From contig NC_045145.1 in NCBI RefSeq assembly GCF_008831285.2, forward strand, positions 1,054,001 through 1,118,000: DNA of 64,000 bases. The letters are read 5' to 3'. The notes below the pieces were generated by a model, which was given only the letters and a program-made list of their open reading frames with translations, was not told where the DNA came from and ran no database searches. The DNA comes from Nymphaea colorata. Lineage: Eukaryota > Streptophyta > Magnoliopsida > Nymphaeales > Nymphaeaceae. The position numbers and the translations under genes were made by a program. Of the stretch, positions 35,401 through 46,436 are shown piece after piece; within the stretch, counting starts at the first letter, position 1; every line of letters starts with the position of its first letter.

Positions 35401-36020
35401 TGAGAAAAAACCTAATTGTTCACACACATACCCTAATGCCAGAAAGTTTTCCTTTTGAGTATGTTTCTTTCTTTAGTAAAATTTCACTTCCTCCTTATAA
35501 ATGCATGGAAAGAAAAAATAGAGTTTCATGTACACCATAAATCAAAATAAAATAATTCGTCCTAATTTTTTTTACTGCTTTCTTTATTTGTGAAACCATC
35601 TCCTTAATGACAATGTGCATTCTCTACTACTATTGCCATTATCATGTCTGACCTTGTTGAGTGGATGAATTAGAATTCAGGGCGGATGGAAAGGTGTCAA
35701 CCAAAGCAGATGTCTACAGCTACGGGATTCTTCTACTTGAGGTATTTGCCAGAAGGAAGCCCAGCGATGAACATTTTGATGGTGACTTTACTTTGAGGCA
35801 GTGGGTGGCTGAAGCGTTTCCGCTTGCAATTTCAGATGTCATCAATGGTCATCTTCTGAAGCAAAATAACTGTGAAATTTTTAGAAATGAGCTTCTTCTC
35901 ATGATCATGGAGACAGGGTTGTTCTGTTCAAGGAAAGCACCAACAGAGAGAATCGACATGAAAGAGGTCATCGTCAGGCTTAAAAGTATACGACGGAAGG
36001 CTTCCCTTTTGGAAGAATGA
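32491..36020 (+). pseudogene. LRR receptor-like kinase pseudogene 2 (LRR-XII type, non-RD), two exons
   Basis: Complete architecture, broken frame. A signal peptide (FLLCFSSFTLIVVLSQ) is followed by the LRRNT cap (DQFALLSFKSLVTKDPYNVL, WNGVSC), about 20 LRRs (LxxNxLxGxIP type, 32.75-34.34 kb), a membrane span near 34480-34545 ([13 protein letters not shown]) and the kinase: [11 protein letters not shown] at about 34675, AVKV lysine 34728-34730, HCDLKPSN at 35005, DFG at 35065, TSTLGTTGYIAP. Exon 1 ends at 35149 (CAG|GTACC); exon 2 is 35674-36020. HCD instead of HRD marks it as non-RD, typical of immune receptors such as EFR and Xa21. Lesions: frameshift in a CT run near 32787, TAG 33012, shift near 33460, TGA 33557, TAA 33962, TAG 34364, TAA 34758, shift near 34800. 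An in-frame ATG at 32464 is an alternative start. Confidence 0.9.
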
Positions 36021-37175
36021 CAAAAATAAAACCATCCTATACATTTATATGGAAAACAAGGGACCTGCTTTTGCTTCTATTGGTAACATCTATGACATCT
36101 ATTGGCTAATGCAGTTCCATTTCTCTTCAACCTTATGTTTAATAAGGTAGGAATAGCCTTCCTCTAGCTGCTATGAAAACAAATCGGTTGGGTCTTTATA
36201 TCCTATCCTAATTAAGAAACAAATTCAGATCCGACATTTATATGTATATGTATCATTTCACATCCTTATTGGATCCCACTGGAACATTGGACTCCCATTC
36301 TCATTCACTTATGAAAGAGCATGACCAATCTAAACCCGTTTTTTCCAAATTTCTGCACCAAAAATGGATCCAAAATCCGGTCAAGTGGTAATTGAACATA
36401 TTAAATCTATTTACATACCTAATCAAAGTGGATTTGCAAAACCAAATTAGTGATGTTTCATGACGATGGTCAGGGCAACAATGGGACTTCGGTGGAAATC
36501 CAACCAGATCGAGTCCGAGATCCAGAACGGAGAATTCCTAGTTCCACCAGGAAGCATCTGGCGACTGACAAAAATACACCTAACCTTTGTTATTATAAAA
36601 ACAGCACAGTTGTTCCATCATAAACTAAAACATATACAAACTTAGTACCCTTTAAACGAACATTTACACTTGCCTATGTTTTCTTCCCTAATAATTGTAT
36701 AATTAAGTAAAAGCAACATCGATTTTAATCTTTTTATAACTTCATGTAATAATAAAAGGGCATAACTGGTTGGGACATAGTTAACCATGTATGTATGTTA
36801 TTTGGTATTGTCACAGTGGCCGATAATGGAAATCAATGAGCTAATTAATTTGCTTATGTGGAAACTACTTTTAGTCCTTTCATCTTAATAATTATAAGTA
36901 AGCTATTTAGTAACTAGCAGAAGTTTACTCTTAATCAACAGTGCAAATATCTTGTTTTTCTTCTTGTCCCCTTATATTTAATAAACTTTCAAATGTTCAT
37001 ATCAACTTATTTGGAAAAATTAGTGCCTTCACCATTTATATTAACATAAAACCACAAGGATATACACCTTGCCCTCCAACGATTGCCGAGTAAAAGAAAT
37101 ATTCTTTTGAAACAGGGAAAGCTGGAACATAACTTGTTCATGGTTTCACTTCTCTTCATGAGCACACACTAACCC
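36021..37175. other. Intergenic stretch, no gene seen
   Basis: The 3' flank of the RLK pseudogene, AT-rich. Nothing recognised. Confidence 0.5.
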
Positions 37176-37179
37176 TTAA

Positions 37180-37870
37180 CTTTGTGCTAACTCAAGCGCG
37201 ACTCAAGCTTGTTCGGTTATGCTCGATTTGATAACTCAAGTTTATAAAGGAGTCTAGTTCGAGTTACATGAATTTGACTCTATTTTCTTTAATTTAGCTT
37301 TTTCTTAATTTTCAAATTTAAAACAAAGAAATTGAAGGAAAAGTTGGTAAAGGAACTTAAACAAGCCAAACTCAAGACACTATTTGGTCTATTGAGTCAA
37401 CTTTTTGTTGATCTTGTACAGCTTGAGTCAAGCTGAAGCCACAATTTTGGTCTTTCGAGTCAATGTTTTGCTGGTCTTATACAGCTCGACTCGAGCTTAA
37501 TCCCAGCAACGACTCCATGTGTGCAGCCCGAGGACTAGTGCTTCTGAGTTGACCACAGAACTGAAGCATTTATTGGAAACAATGTATCGGCTGGTAACAT
37601 CGATCATCTGATCGGTGGGCATAGTTCTGCTGTTAATGTCCCTTCCACTATATGCAGTGTACTCAACTTCGGTAAAAAAAAAAAGAGAAATTAAAAAAAA
37701 GCTAGAGTCGAAAACACGCAAAAAGAGTATGATATTGAAAATATGTTTGCCAAGGTAAAACAAAATCTTGTTGATGTAATCTATTGCACCAATTAAGGTA
37801 TTTGATGTGCTGATAAAAGACCGTGCCGAAAATGCAAAGTCTGGAAATAAGAAAGCGACATCGCATTCTT
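37180..37870 (+). mobile_element. CTCGAG-rich non-autonomous element, inverted relative to 5165-5870
   Basis: Homologous on the opposite strand to 5165-5870, with CAAGCTTGTTCGGTTATGCT, a diverged pair of the 63-bp unit, TGTGTGCAGCCCGAGGACTA and the AGATTACATCA-type block. It abuts the RLK upstream region at 37925, the same neighbour as in the other copy. Confidence 0.65.
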
Positions 37871-37924
37871 TTCGGCCGTGTGATATGGGCTGGTAGGCAG
37901 ACAAAAAAAAAACACATTCTTTTT

Positions 37925-38533
37925 AAAGAATTAAATGTGTGAAAAATAAGTCAGCCTAATAAAAAGACAAAAAGTGCCATTTCATTTTTGAAAAAAAAAA
38001 TGCCATGGCAAAAAAACGTGTTTTTCAGCATTATTCACATTTTTCCATTTTTTCACTTTAGGTGTTTTTTCACTCTTTCTTATTGTCAAACTGCTTGTTT
38101 GCACCTTCTAATTCTTATTTATTTATTATCTATTTTTTAGTGTTGCCTTATTAATTTCTCATTTATTTGATTTTTATATTTCATTGAAAAAAACCTCTCC
38201 ATTTAAAAGGCAAAAACAGCCTTTGTGAACATGGTCGAAACCCAGCTTTGGGAATCTTTTTTTTAAAAAAAAGTTCAAATTGATAACTTTGATTTGGGAC
38301 TAAATCGAGTGGAAAACTGGTAAAGGAGAAAAAGATAAGGGCGGCCAAGAAAAAGTCTTGTTGATGTAACCATTAGTCATGCTGCTGGATTTGGAATTGT
38401 GAAGCAGTAGACCCTGAGTCTTCTTCAGTTTGTAAAGAAGCACACAAATTTACTATAAGTAAATCCATACATAAATTAAAGACCTAGCTTCTTCTTCTAT
38501 TCGTGCATATTTTCCATAGAAATTTGGACAGGC
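37925..38533 (+). promoter_or_regulatory. Conserved upstream region of RLK pseudogene 3
   Basis: Matches 31785-32490 with small indels, for example a deletion of the TTTTTCTAAAAATGTACC part. Confidence 0.6.
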
Positions 38534-40762
38534 ATGGCAACCACCGGTAAGTCACCTTAGCCACTTGTCTTTCTTTTGTGTTTCTCCTCCACCTTCATTG
38601 TGGTTCTCGGCCAAAGGGAAGTGCCCTCAGCCCTTGTTTCTCTGAGCAACGTGTCTGATCAATGTGCATTGTTGCCTTTCAAATCCCTCGTCACTAGAGA
38701 CCCATATAACATGTTATCAAATTGGAATTTAAACATCTTTTTCCTCGACTGGAATGGGGTTTCATGCAGTCGTGGTTTACAGGGGGTAGTTGCCCTGAAC
38801 TTCTCCAGAAAGGCACTATCTCCCCCTACATCGGCAATCTCTACTTACAGGTTCTTGATCTCTCGTACGACAGTTTCTGTGGTCACCTTCTCTTTGTTTT
38901 TAGTCACCTCCCTCTGCTAGAAAATCTTTCTATAAGAAGAAACAATATTGAGGGGTTGATTCCACAAAGACTAAGCCATTGTCGAGGTCTCCAAAGACTG
39001 TCAGCGGGAAATAACCAATTCTATGGAAGCATCCCAAAGTTTCTAGGAAGTTTCTTAGAACTCAAGCACTTAAACACTCAAGGTAATAGGCTCACCGGGC
39101 ACCATTCCAGTTGCTTTGGCTTATCTCACAAAACTAGAGTGGTTTATTCTCAGTCAGAATAAGATACATGCAAACATTCCTCCTGAGTTGGGAGTCCTAA
39201 ACCACTTGAAGGCCTTTAGTGTGCAAATGAACAATCTCACTGGTACACTGCCTGAGAGCTTGTTTAACCTATCCGCTCTTTGGGTTTTGAGTTTCATGAT
39301 CAATCAACTAAGAGGGCATCTACCAAAAGATGCTGGCCGCTTCCTGCCCAATCTCCAACAACTATATATGGGTAAAAACAATTTTGATGGCCCTCTCCCG
39401 GCTTGTCTTTCTAATTCTACAAGACTTCAAGTTCTTAGTGCAGAAAGCAATAAATTCGTGAGCTCTCCATTCTCACATCCTTCACCAGGTGTCGGATGCT
39501 AGAGGGAGTTTACCTATTACATAACCTTTTGAACGGCATTCTTCCTGCCTCTGTTGGAAACCTAACAACCACCTTGTCGGAAATTATCCTTTCCTCTAAT
39601 CAGATTGAAGGTACTATCCCATTATCCCTAGCCAACTTGACCAAGTTAATTGCCTTAGATTTGAGTTCCAACAAAATAAAAGGGCTCATTCCACCAAATA
39701 TGGGACAGATGCACTTACAGATATTGCAATTTAACAAAAATGCATTAGAAGGCTCAATCCCACTATCAATCTACCAGTTGGTCCGCATGTATGCTTTTGA
39801 TATTAGACACAACATGCTAACTGGGTCAATTTCAAGCTCTATAAAAAATCTCACTAGTTCGCAAATGGTGAGTCTAAGCTCAAACAATTTGTCATCAACA
39901 CTACCACCTGGTCTTTGTGAGTTGAAGGACTTGTGGCAGCTAGACTTGCAGGACAACTCCTTCACTGGTCACCTGCCTTTGGGTCTCGGGAATTTTGCCA
40001 TGATGATCAACATGGATATCTCTGAAAACAAGCTGAGTGGAGAGTTGGCTGGATCATTATCAAATCTCCAATTGGTAGATCATTTTAATCTCTCTTGGAA
40101 CACTTTTGATGGTTAACATTCCTCAACAACTTGATCACATGGTAAACATTGAAGCTATTGACCTTTCCCACAACAAGCTTTCTGGTGAGACCAAAATCAT
40201 TGGAGAAACTTCAACACATCCAGGTCTTGGACTTGTCCTTCAAACTATTGGAATGAGAGATTCCAAGTGGTGGATAGTTTGCAAACCTTTCTACCGAATC
40301 GTTCCTAGGGAACTATGCACTATGTGGAGCTCCCAAACTATGCACTATGCAATGTAAGAGCAACGCTGTTAGAGTCATCGCCGCTTGTGCAATTGGAGGA
40401 TCAGCACTTTTGGTCATTGTTTGCTCATTGGTATCTCATGCTATAGAAAGAGGGGGTTGTCAAAACGTCCTCACGACATTGAAAGATTACCAGGAATTAC
40501 TCTCCCAATGATTTTTGCATGCAACTTTCTTGGAAGTGGAAGCTTTGGTTTAGTGTACAAAGGAATTATAGTAGATGGAACGACAGTGGCTGTTAAGGTC
40601 CTTAATTTGTTATTTGAGGGAGCATCTAAAAGTTTTGACATTGAATGCACTGCATACGTTGGTGATTTTGGCATTGCAAATTTTATAGTTGGTCACAAGT
40701 CATTGACTCTTACCACCACCCTTGGAACCATGGGATACATTGCACCTGGTACTATCTCTTAA
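38534..40762 (+). pseudogene. LRR receptor-like kinase pseudogene 3, catalytic loop deleted, exon 2 missing
   Basis: Starts MATTGKSP with TAG at 38558, eight codons in. The signal peptide, LRRNT (DQCALLPFKSLVTRDPYNML) and LRRs follow in shifting frames; the longest open run, 39496-40116, is all LRR. The kinase part begins [14 protein letters not shown] and AVKVLNLLF, then jumps from SFDIEC straight to AYVGDFGIANF. Against pseudogene 2 this removes about 268 bp, including HCDLKPSN, near 40646. The juxtamembrane segment [13 protein letters not shown] is also gone. Exon 1 ends at the conserved donor CCTG|GTACT (40748); soon after 40800 the intron runs into unrelated sequence and no exon 2 follows. 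It could not phosphorylate even if the stops were absent. Confidence 0.9.
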
Positions 40763-40858
40763 TTTGTTTTCTTTTTGTAAATTTTGCCTCTGTCATTCGT
40801 GTGCATTCTCTCTCTTCAATAATGCTCTCATTTAGAGATTGAGAAAGGGAGGGGGGAG

Positions 40859-41013
40859 TGTATGGGATGGGTCCAAGAGGAGTTGACGTGAAATCAAGAG
40901 AGATAAAGAGAGTGAGAAGTTTTTCCAGTTCTAGCGAGTTGTTTTCTCTCGGTTATTTCTCTCTTTTCCTCTCTCTCTCTCTCTTTGTCTCTCCCTCTCT
41001 CTCTCTCTCTTTG

Positions 41014-41046
<33 letters not shown>

Positions 41047-41056
41047 GTATATATAG
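40859..41056 (+). repeat. TGTATGGGA module, second copy, with (CT)n/(TA)n
   Basis: Matches 687-790 from its first base, then extends into a CTCTCT tract (40970-41036) and TATATATGTATATATA. It interrupts the intron of RLK pseudogene 3. Confidence 0.65.
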
Positions 41057-41796
41057 GAATTGAAATAGCCGACTACCTCTAGATGTCTTTCTTTTATTTT
41101 GTATCACTAAAAATATTGCAAAAAATGCATTGGTGATAGTTAATCACTTGGCTACAGTTTTAAGCATTGCGACTGCTCTTAGGGACACAAAAATTTTTGA
41201 ACAAAAAGGTGTGCCGCTCGCTTGTCAGCCGACCACGCTGTCGCGGGAGCGACCTCTTAGACAAGCAGGCTTCATTTAAAAAAAAATGAGCCGTTTGGGT
41301 TTTTTTTTTGTCATTTTGAGTGGGCATTTGCCCTCCCTACACTTGAAAAAGTGATTTTCAGGCCTAATGGCCAATCAATACTCATTTCAAACCATTTCTT
41401 TTTCAAAATAATTCAAAATTATGTGAAATTCTAATGAAAATGTTATAAAATTAAAAAAAATCAAAATTTGGGTTTTGGCTCTAAAATCTTCTACAAATAC
41501 CCCCCACTTCCCCCCTCTTGGGTAAGAGTGGCCATTGGGAAAAACCCTAGAGTATTCTCATTTGAAGACTTAAGGTTTCTCTCTCTCTCTCTCTCCCTCT
41601 TCCTCTTTCAATTTCTCTTCTTCCTCTCCAACTTGGAGCAGGCTACAACTCTCCTGGAGACATCCTCTTCATTATCTTGGAGATTCTTTCAAGGTAAGTA
41701 CAAGATCATTTCAAACATTGTTTTTCATTTTCTTAAGTCGTTTCTCATTAGAGGTATGTAATCATCATCCCTCTCATTTCTCTCTTATTTTTTTTT
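41057..41796. other. Intergenic stretch, no gene seen
   Basis: Contains a short GC-rich patch (CTGTCGCGGGAGCGACC near 41230) and a pyrimidine tract at 41578-41620. No coding signal. Confidence 0.5.
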
Positions 41797-42265
41797 CTTC
41801 TCATCTTCATCTCCCCAAGGCCAAAGGAGATAACACTCAACCTCTTTTTAGAGACAAGAGGCCATGCTCAAGTGCACCAGGAGCATGGAAAGATGAGATG
41901 ATCTTTCATTTCATGATTAAATCATGTTTTTCTCTTTATTGAATATAGCATTGTCTTTCTTTCTTCATTTTCTTCTCATCTTCATCTTCCCACGGCTAAA
42001 TGAGATAGTACTCAATTTCTTTTTAGAGACAAGAGGTTATGCTCAAGTGCACTGGGAGCATGGAAAGATGAGATGATCTTTCATTTCATGATTGAATCAT
42101 GTTTTTTCTTTTATTGAATATAGCATTGTCTTTCTTTCTTCATTTCCTTCTCATCTTCATCTCCTCATGGGCAAAGGAGATAGCACTCAACCTCTTTTTA
42201 TAGACAAGATGTTATGCTCAAGTGCACCGAGAGCATGAAAAGATGAGATGATCTTGCATTTCATA
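41797..42265 (+). repeat. 175-bp tandem repeat, 2.7 units
   Basis: Units begin at 41797, 41972 and 42147 with CTTCTCATCTTCATCT and contain GAGATA..ACTCAA, TTAGAGACAAGAGG, ATGCTCAAGTGCAC and GAGCATGGAAAGATGAGATG, then TTGAATATAGCATTGTC. The period is exactly 175 both times with a few percent divergence. It is satellite-like in length; I know no homologue. Confidence 0.9.
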
Positions 42266-43760
42266 GTTACAGTATGCCCTCCCTCCTAGTTGAACCTTTC
42301 TCTCTCTCTTGTTCTCTCTCTCTCTCGTTCTCTCCCTCTCTCTTTCCTTCCTTGAATATTGTCTATATATTATCCACGCAAAGTTGCATGGTTTTTTATT
42401 TATATGTGAATGTATGGTGGGAAAGAGAGTATGGTTTGGGGTTCTTTATCTTAATCTTCATATTAATTTTTGAGGTTGGGACTTGTCCAACCTGAGAAAA
42501 CCCTCACGAAAATGTACATGTTAATAGGCATTTGCTTGTCATTTTGTGCTAGTTTCCTTCCTAATCACCCCATTTGGAACCTTAATGAGTACCTCGTCGT
42601 ATTGCTTGTTTTCTTCCGTACCCAAAAAATATATCCCTTGTAGCAAACTAAGTAACAATATTCTATGTTTATATATAAATCATATTTTCTAAAACATTTT
42701 CAAAATAAACTTTCTAATGCGGCCTTAGAGACTTAGCATAGACTCTTGCATGAGATTTTTGGTTATTCATTGATTTCTCATCTTGTAAAGGCACGTATGT
42801 ATATACATGTTATATAAATATATGCACACATGATGATCCCCCCATTTTTCTCTCTCTATGCTTTCACTTTTCATTTTATAAATTTTCATAAGCGCATGAA
42901 TGCGTGTGCACATGTGCTCTATTTCCACTCTTTAGAATATTTTATTCTTCTTTTCAAGACAAATATCTTCTCTTATGAAATTTCTTATACATACCCATAT
43001 ATACATATGTATATTTTTCTTTTTCTCTAAATCCTCTATCTCTTTTCAAATCAATACATCTTTTTCTCTCAAGCTTTCGTATGTGTATATGTGATAGTAT
43101 GTACACATATAAAAACGTGTTTCTCTATCGCTCTCTCTTTCTTTTCATGATAGTGTTTTATCTCTTGTATTCTTTTTAACATTCTCCTCCCATGATCTTT
43201 TTATTTACCAACTTCATTAACACCATAAACCAAGTAATGACCCAATATTGGAATCATGCTTGATGGTCTAGAACCCCAATCCATTTTCAAAAACTTTTCC
43301 TTCTTATATATGATATTCATCAAAACAAAAATCTTCGATGAACGTTATGGTAGAAATGAATGATTTTTCTTTCTAATCTTATAGTATCAATGCATTCATA
43401 CATTCCAACCCACTTTATTTCACTTATGATCACAAACACCTCTCCAAAAGAACTTAAGCAAGATGAGATGACGCTCTAACTAGGTGGTAACCAAATTAGA
43501 GCAAAATTTCAAACGTACTTAAAGTCTTAAGAGACATTTTCAAGCAACTTTTCAAGAATCTTTTCCAAAGTTTGAAACTTCAAACTTTCAATATTTTCAA
43601 CACCGCATATAGAATCAAAAGGATGTTTAAGTTAAACTGAAATGCATCAATGATGAATGTAGCCCTTAGATTGATTACTCCCAGTAAAGGCACCGGGAAC
43701 AGTCGATCCTCGTACCGATGGGCGAGTCTCTTTCTTTCCTATTTCAAAACAAAACTTCAT
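42266..43760. other. Intergenic stretch, no gene seen
   Basis: Pyrimidine microsatellite at 42300-42345. Short frames rich in Phe, Tyr, Ile and His are composition artefacts. A GC-richer motif at 43690-43730 (CACCGGGAACAGTCGATCC) was inspected for a tRNA fold and did not make one. Confidence 0.5.
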
Positions 43761-43764
43761 TTTT

Positions 43765-44589
43765 CTAGAGCACTCCAAAACCAACCAAAACTTTTGGGAT
43801 GCAAACAGTCATGAAACTCAAAAACTCAATAGCAAAAGGGTTAAACAAGCTCTCAGGTAGTGTACCAGTTAGATTGTTCATTTCCACATTAAATAATGTT
43901 AAGTGGGTTAATCTTCTCAACTTAGAAGGAATGGTCCCGTACACATGATTTTGACCAATATTAAGGTACTCCAGTTTTGAGATGTTGGCAAAAGTGACTA
44001 GAATGGTGACCATGAGCCTATTACCATAAAGGTTTATGCGCTTGAGTTCCAGCAAACTGCCTAGGAACTCATGAATGCTTCCATAGAATTGGTTATCTCG
44101 AGCTGACAGTATTTGGAGACCTTGGCAATGGCTCAGTGTTTGTGGGATCAACCCCTCAAAATTGTTTTTTCTTATAGATAGATTTTCTAACTGAGAGAGG
44201 AGACTAAAATCAATGGGAAGATGACCATGGAAACTGTCATTTGTAAGATCAAGAACTTGTAAGAAGGAGAGATTGCTGATGTATGGAGAGAGAGTACCTT
44301 CAAGTGCCTTTTTGGAGAGGTTCAGAGCAACTACCCTTGGTGAACCACATCCACATGAAACTCCATTCCAGTCACAGAAAGAGATGTTGGAATTTCAATT
44401 TGATAACACGTTATGAGAGTCTTTAGTGACAAGGGATTTGAAAGATAGCAATGCGAATTGATCAGTCACGTTGCTCAGAGAAACAAGGGCGGAGGGCACC
44501 TCCCTTTGGCCAAGAACCACAATCAAGGTGAATGAGGAAAAACACAAAAGAAAGACGAGCGGCTGAGGTGACCGACCGGTGGTTGCCAT
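43765..44589 (-). pseudogene. LRR receptor-like kinase pseudogene 4, truncated 5' half
   Basis: Read leftward from 44589: MATTGRSPQPLVFLLCFSSF and the rest of the signal peptide, then LRRNT DQFALLSFKSLVTKDSHNVL, a TGA at 44397-44395 where pseudogene 2 has TGG (LSN-W), WNGVSCGCG, and about six LRRs in one uninterrupted frame to a stop at 43765. Homology to the other RLKs ends after LSFMT near 43810; the last dozen residues come from unrelated sequence. The LRR array's end, the membrane span and the kinase are missing. Apart from the single nonsense codon the frame is clean for 274 codons, so it is the least decayed ectodomain here. Confidence 0.9.
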
Positions 44590-45110
44590 GCCTATCCAAT
44601 TTGTTATGCAGAACATGCATGAGCAGGAATTCAAGGTCTTCAATTTATGTATAGATTCTCTTCCAGAAAATTTGTCCTTTTCTTTTTTCAAGTGGTAGAA
44701 GGCTCGGGTCTTAACTGCTTTGGAACACATTGCTTCATATTTCCAAATTAAGAGGCATCGCTGATAATTGCATCAATGAGACTCTTTCTTGTTTCCCTTT
44801 ACCACTTTCAACTCTATTCAATCCCAAATCAAAGTTATCAATTGAACTTCTTTTTTCCCCAAATATCCCGAACTGATTTCGACCATAGTCACAGATATGC
44901 TTTCTGCCTTTTAAATGGTGAGGTTTTTCTATCATATAATATGGTTAGCATGGAGAAAACAGAAAAAATGTGGTAAATTTTTTAAAAATAAGGTAAAATT
45001 TAAAAGTAGAAGTTGGAAACGAGCAGTTTAGCAATAAAAAAGTATGAAAAAATGTCTAAAATAGGGTAGAAAAGAAAAAAAAACTGGAAAAAAGTGTTTC
45101 TTTGGTGTGG
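44590..45110 (-). promoter_or_regulatory. Conserved upstream region of RLK pseudogene 4
   Basis: The reverse complement aligns with 31860-32490: AAACTGCTCGTTTCCAACTT, ATTTAAAAGGCAGAAAGC, TGATAACTTTGATTTGGGAT and AGCAATGTGTTCC. Confidence 0.6.
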
Positions 45111-45162
45111 CATTTTTTTTCCAAAAAATACTTGAATCGGCTGGTTCGTTCAAATTTATGCT

Positions 45163-45268
45163 AAATCAATTTGATCTAGTTCATCTGTGTTTAAACAAAA
45201 AGTTATTGTTTTTTATTAATCAATTTGATCTAGTCCATCTGTTTTTTAAAAAAAGTTATTGTTTTTTA
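45163..45268 (+). repeat. Two-unit tandem repeat, about 54 bp
   Basis: AATCAATTTGATCTAGTTCA to AAAGTTATTGTTTTTTATT at 45163, repeated from about 45218 with small indels. Confidence 0.8.
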
Positions 45269-45595
45269 TTATCCTATATAGGTTGTTTGTTTATTTCTCT
45301 AAAGAATATAATTTTCATATTTTGTGCTGATTAACAACCAAATCGTTTAATTCACCGGATCAACCAGCACATGGAAGTTGGGTAGCAACTTTATCCACTC
45401 ATTTCAAAAGATGAATTTTCAAAGGTCGCAATCAGACGGACCACGATGGCCAGTTCTTGGTTTTTAAGGAGTCCAAATTTGCTTATATCCGGGATGGATC
45501 TGATTTATTTGGGTTAATCCAAATTGAGACCCAATCTAACTTATATCTTTTATTATTTTTCAATATTCAGATTTAATGATCTGGGCCAGATCCAA
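45269..45595. other. Intergenic stretch, no gene seen
   Basis: No coding or repeat signal recognised apart from weak GGATC/CCAGATCC motifs. Confidence 0.4.
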
Positions 45596-45597
45596 CC

Positions 45598-45732
45598 CGT
45601 TGACAGCGCTAACTCCATAAAGCCACGCGTTCTAACGGGGTCATAGTTAATTATGCTCACGTCCCACTTGTATATATTATATACATACATACATACATAT
45701 ATATATATAGTGAGAGAGAGAGAGAGAGAAAA
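45598..45732 (+). repeat. Dispersed module, copy 1 (GACAGCGCTAACTCC)
   Basis: GTTGACAGCGCTAACTCCAT, then AAAGCCACG, ACGGGGTCATAGTTA and CTCA.GTCCCACTTGT, followed by ATAC/TA and GA microsatellites. The same order is at 57555-57676. Likely a transposon end or small non-autonomous element. Confidence 0.7.
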
Positions 45733-46395
45733 TGAGAGTTATTAATATGATTATCAAATGCCCAACATTTTGTGCCCCCACGCGCCCTCCACATCCCATG
45801 CCCAACTATCGTTGTTGTGTAAACGACAGCTGCCTGTATAGCATCCTACAGCCTTTCAACCTTCACAGCCTCCATTATAGCCCTCAATTTTTTTTCACCA
45901 CCATGACTCTGCCTGTCCAATAGTTGTTCCTTATAATTACCTCATCTCCATCGCTACCAAATAAGAAGTACCAAAATACAATAAAACATCATCTTGTATT
46001 TAATGAAAAAGAAAATAGCTCTAAGCGGCGTTTTATAATCCATATTTTTTGTTAGTTTTTATATGGTTTTAAAAAAGGAAATAGGTGAACATGAAATTGC
46101 AAAAAGAATAATATGAAAAGCATGACTTGCAAACTTTTCTAAACTGAAAAAATATATATATAACTTTAAAGATATTGTAATTTTAAATATCATATAAGTT
46201 TCAGCATTACAGTAAAATAAGATCTCCCACAATGTATAATATAATTTTGTACATATAATATATAATCTAAAGGATTTAGACGCAAATCAGCAAAAAAACA
46301 AAATTTGAAAATTCAAATTCTCTTTCAGAAAAATGAACTAAAGAATATAAAAATTGATTAATAATAAAGAAAAAAGCTTTTATAACTAGTAAGAA
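45733..46395. other. Intergenic stretch, no gene seen
   Basis: AT-rich. A 63-codon frame at 45732 has no recognised similarity. Confidence 0.5.
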
Positions 46396-46436
46396 ATGCA
46401 TAACGAAACAACATGTCGAGTTGACAACCTTCGATC

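Noticed and set aside
32464-36020. A functional receptor kinase gene with several introns bridging the stops
   Set aside because: Stops and frameshifts fall inside conserved LRR and kinase motifs whose bases are present, so splicing them out would destroy the repeats. Only the intron at 35150-35673 matches the family.
41797-42265. CRISPR-like array
   Set aside because: The 175-bp units are contiguous without unique spacers, and the context is a plant nuclear genome.
43685-43735. Possible tRNA-like GC-rich stretch
   Set aside because: No cloverleaf with a T-loop GGTTCGA pattern could be drawn on either strand.
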